Shown: positions 14,060-14,734 of the stretch, piece by piece
How the letters are laid out: each line of letters opens with the position of its first letter
How positions within the stretch are numbered: position 1 is the stretch's first letter
The notes under the pieces: generated by a model
What the model was told of the DNA's origin: nothing
What the model saw: the letters and a program-made list of their open reading frames with translations, nothing else
Database searches by the model: none
From: Clostridia bacterium
GTDB lineage: Bacteria; Bacillota; Clostridia; Christensenellales; Aristaeellaceae
Length of the DNA stretch: 14,734 bases
Assembly: GCA_017620115.1 (NCBI GenBank)
Contig: JAFZRB010000424.1
Span: 1-14,734 of the forward strand
Reading direction: 5' to 3'
Translations under genes and position numbers: made by a program

Positions 14060-14734
14060 ATGCTGACAGACAAGAGCATGAATCAGACGGTCACCAAACT
14101 GAAACGCTTCACGGCGACGCTGATGGACAGGCTGTTCATTCCCGTGGGGCAGGCGGAAGCGAAGGGACTGTATCAAACCACGCAGCCCCTTCACGCGATT
14201 CCGGACGCATCCCTTTTTTCTCCTACGCCGGAGCGCTGGGGCGGCGAGGGCGTGTACGGCTGGTTCCTCATGGATTATACGGTGCCTGAGGCGCTGGACA
14301 GCAAAGCGCTGTTCATCCGGCCGCGAACGGGCTTTTACGAGGCCACGCTGTGGGTCAACGGCGTTATACATTCCAATTTCGCGGCGAAGTTTATCGAAGG
14401 GTCTCACGGCAATCACTGGTGCAACCGCTTTACCGCCTCGGCAAAGGCCGGCGAGGCGTTTGCCTTCGCGATGGAATGCTACGCCTATCACGACATGCCC
14501 GGCACGCAGCCGCTGACCGGCGAAGCGTTGGCGGACTACACCTATCCCGTCGCGCCGACGGACATCTGCATGCGGGACGACGAGGTCATGGACTTCCTGT
14601 TCGACCTGAAAACGCTCCTGTCCCTCCGCAAGGCGCTGCCCGCCGGGTCCTTCCGCCGGGCGGCGGTGGAAAACGCCCTCTATGAAGCGCATCTCAAGCT
14701 GCTCTACGACCCCGGCGCCTGCCCGGAGGAGGCC
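14060..14734 (+). CDS. GH38 alpha-mannosidase, N-terminal part (runs off the window)
   Basis: The frame is open from ATG 14060 to the window edge (225 residues). AGGAG lies 7 bases upstream. The segment from about residue 58 to 110 (RWGGEGVYGWFLMDYTVP, then FIRPRTGFYEATLWVNG) matches the N-terminal beta-sandwich region of bacterial GH38 alpha-mannosidases, where a 'GtdgWFk...VP...g..l.lrp...gE.lvwvNG' pattern is typical. The following DEVMDFLFDLKTLLSLRKAL and helical ENALYEAHLKLL region matches the linker helices before the catalytic domain. The catalytic domain itself lies beyond the window, so its nucleophile cannot be seen. There is no signal peptide, implying cytoplasmic removal of alpha-mannose from imported oligosaccharides. 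Full-length relatives have about 1000 residues. Confidence 0.75.
   Translation, partial: MLTDKSMNQTVTKLKRFTATLMDRLFIPVGQAEAKGLYQTTQPLHAIPDASLFSPTPERWGGEGVYGWFLMDYTVPEALDSKALFIRPRTGFYEATLWVNGVIHSNFAAKFIEGSHGNHWCNRFTASAKAGEAFAFAMECYAYHDMPGTQPLTGEALADYTYPVAPTDICMRDDEVMDFLFDLKTLLSLRKALPAGSFRRAAVENALYEAHLKLLYDPGACPEEA

Overview
The window is about 60% G+C, gene-dense DNA with strong GGAGG-type ribosome binding sites. It carries an LplABC-type sugar ABC transporter and many genes for sugar and glycan breakdown. This fits an uncultivated Clostridia-type Firmicute, perhaps a Christensenellales/Aristaeellaceae-like gut bacterium; that placement is inferred from gene style and not from any marker gene. 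I see no rRNA, tRNA, CRISPR array, transposase or phage gene.

Layout. (1) 1-993, minus strand: the start of a DUF4127 protein preceded by an uncharacterised TIM-barrel protein, overlapping as TGATG. (2) 1209-4157, plus strand: two paralogous proteins of the neutral/alkaline ceramidase family, the second broken by an in-frame TAG. Two near-consensus sigma-A promoters lie back to back at 1023-1097 and drive groups 1 and 2 apart. (3) 4394-9658, minus strand: an apparent operon reading substrate-binding protein, permease, permease, GDPD-family phosphodiesterase-like protein, HD-domain protein. It is driven by a TTGACA-17-TATTAT promoter. (4) 9967-11753, plus strand, divergent from group 3: a Gfo/Idh/MocA oxidoreductase and a hydroxypyruvate-isomerase-like TIM barrel. 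A GCGCTT-C-AAGCGC palindrome lies between the two divergent promoters. (5) 11990-12457, minus strand: a glyoxalase/VOC protein behind a promoter with the 19-bp spacer and central dyad of MerR-family control. (6) 12783-13976, plus strand: an MFS-like transporter. (7) 14060 to the end, plus strand: the N-terminal part of a GH38 alpha-mannosidase with its own extended -10 promoter.

How the parts may work together (inference): the ABC system imports an oligosaccharide or glycoconjugate. GH38 trims mannose, the oxidoreductase and TIM-barrel isomerase rework the sugar, and the ceramidase-fold enzymes and GDPD-like protein may remove acyl or phosphodiester decorations. None of the ceramidase-like, GDPD-like or TIM-barrel proteins has a visible signal peptide, so this chemistry would occur in the cytoplasm after uptake. 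The most unusual points are the altered active sites of the paired ceramidase-like proteins, the in-frame TAG, the MerR-type promoter of the VOC gene, and a 26-bp-stem inverted repeat at 11815-11880.
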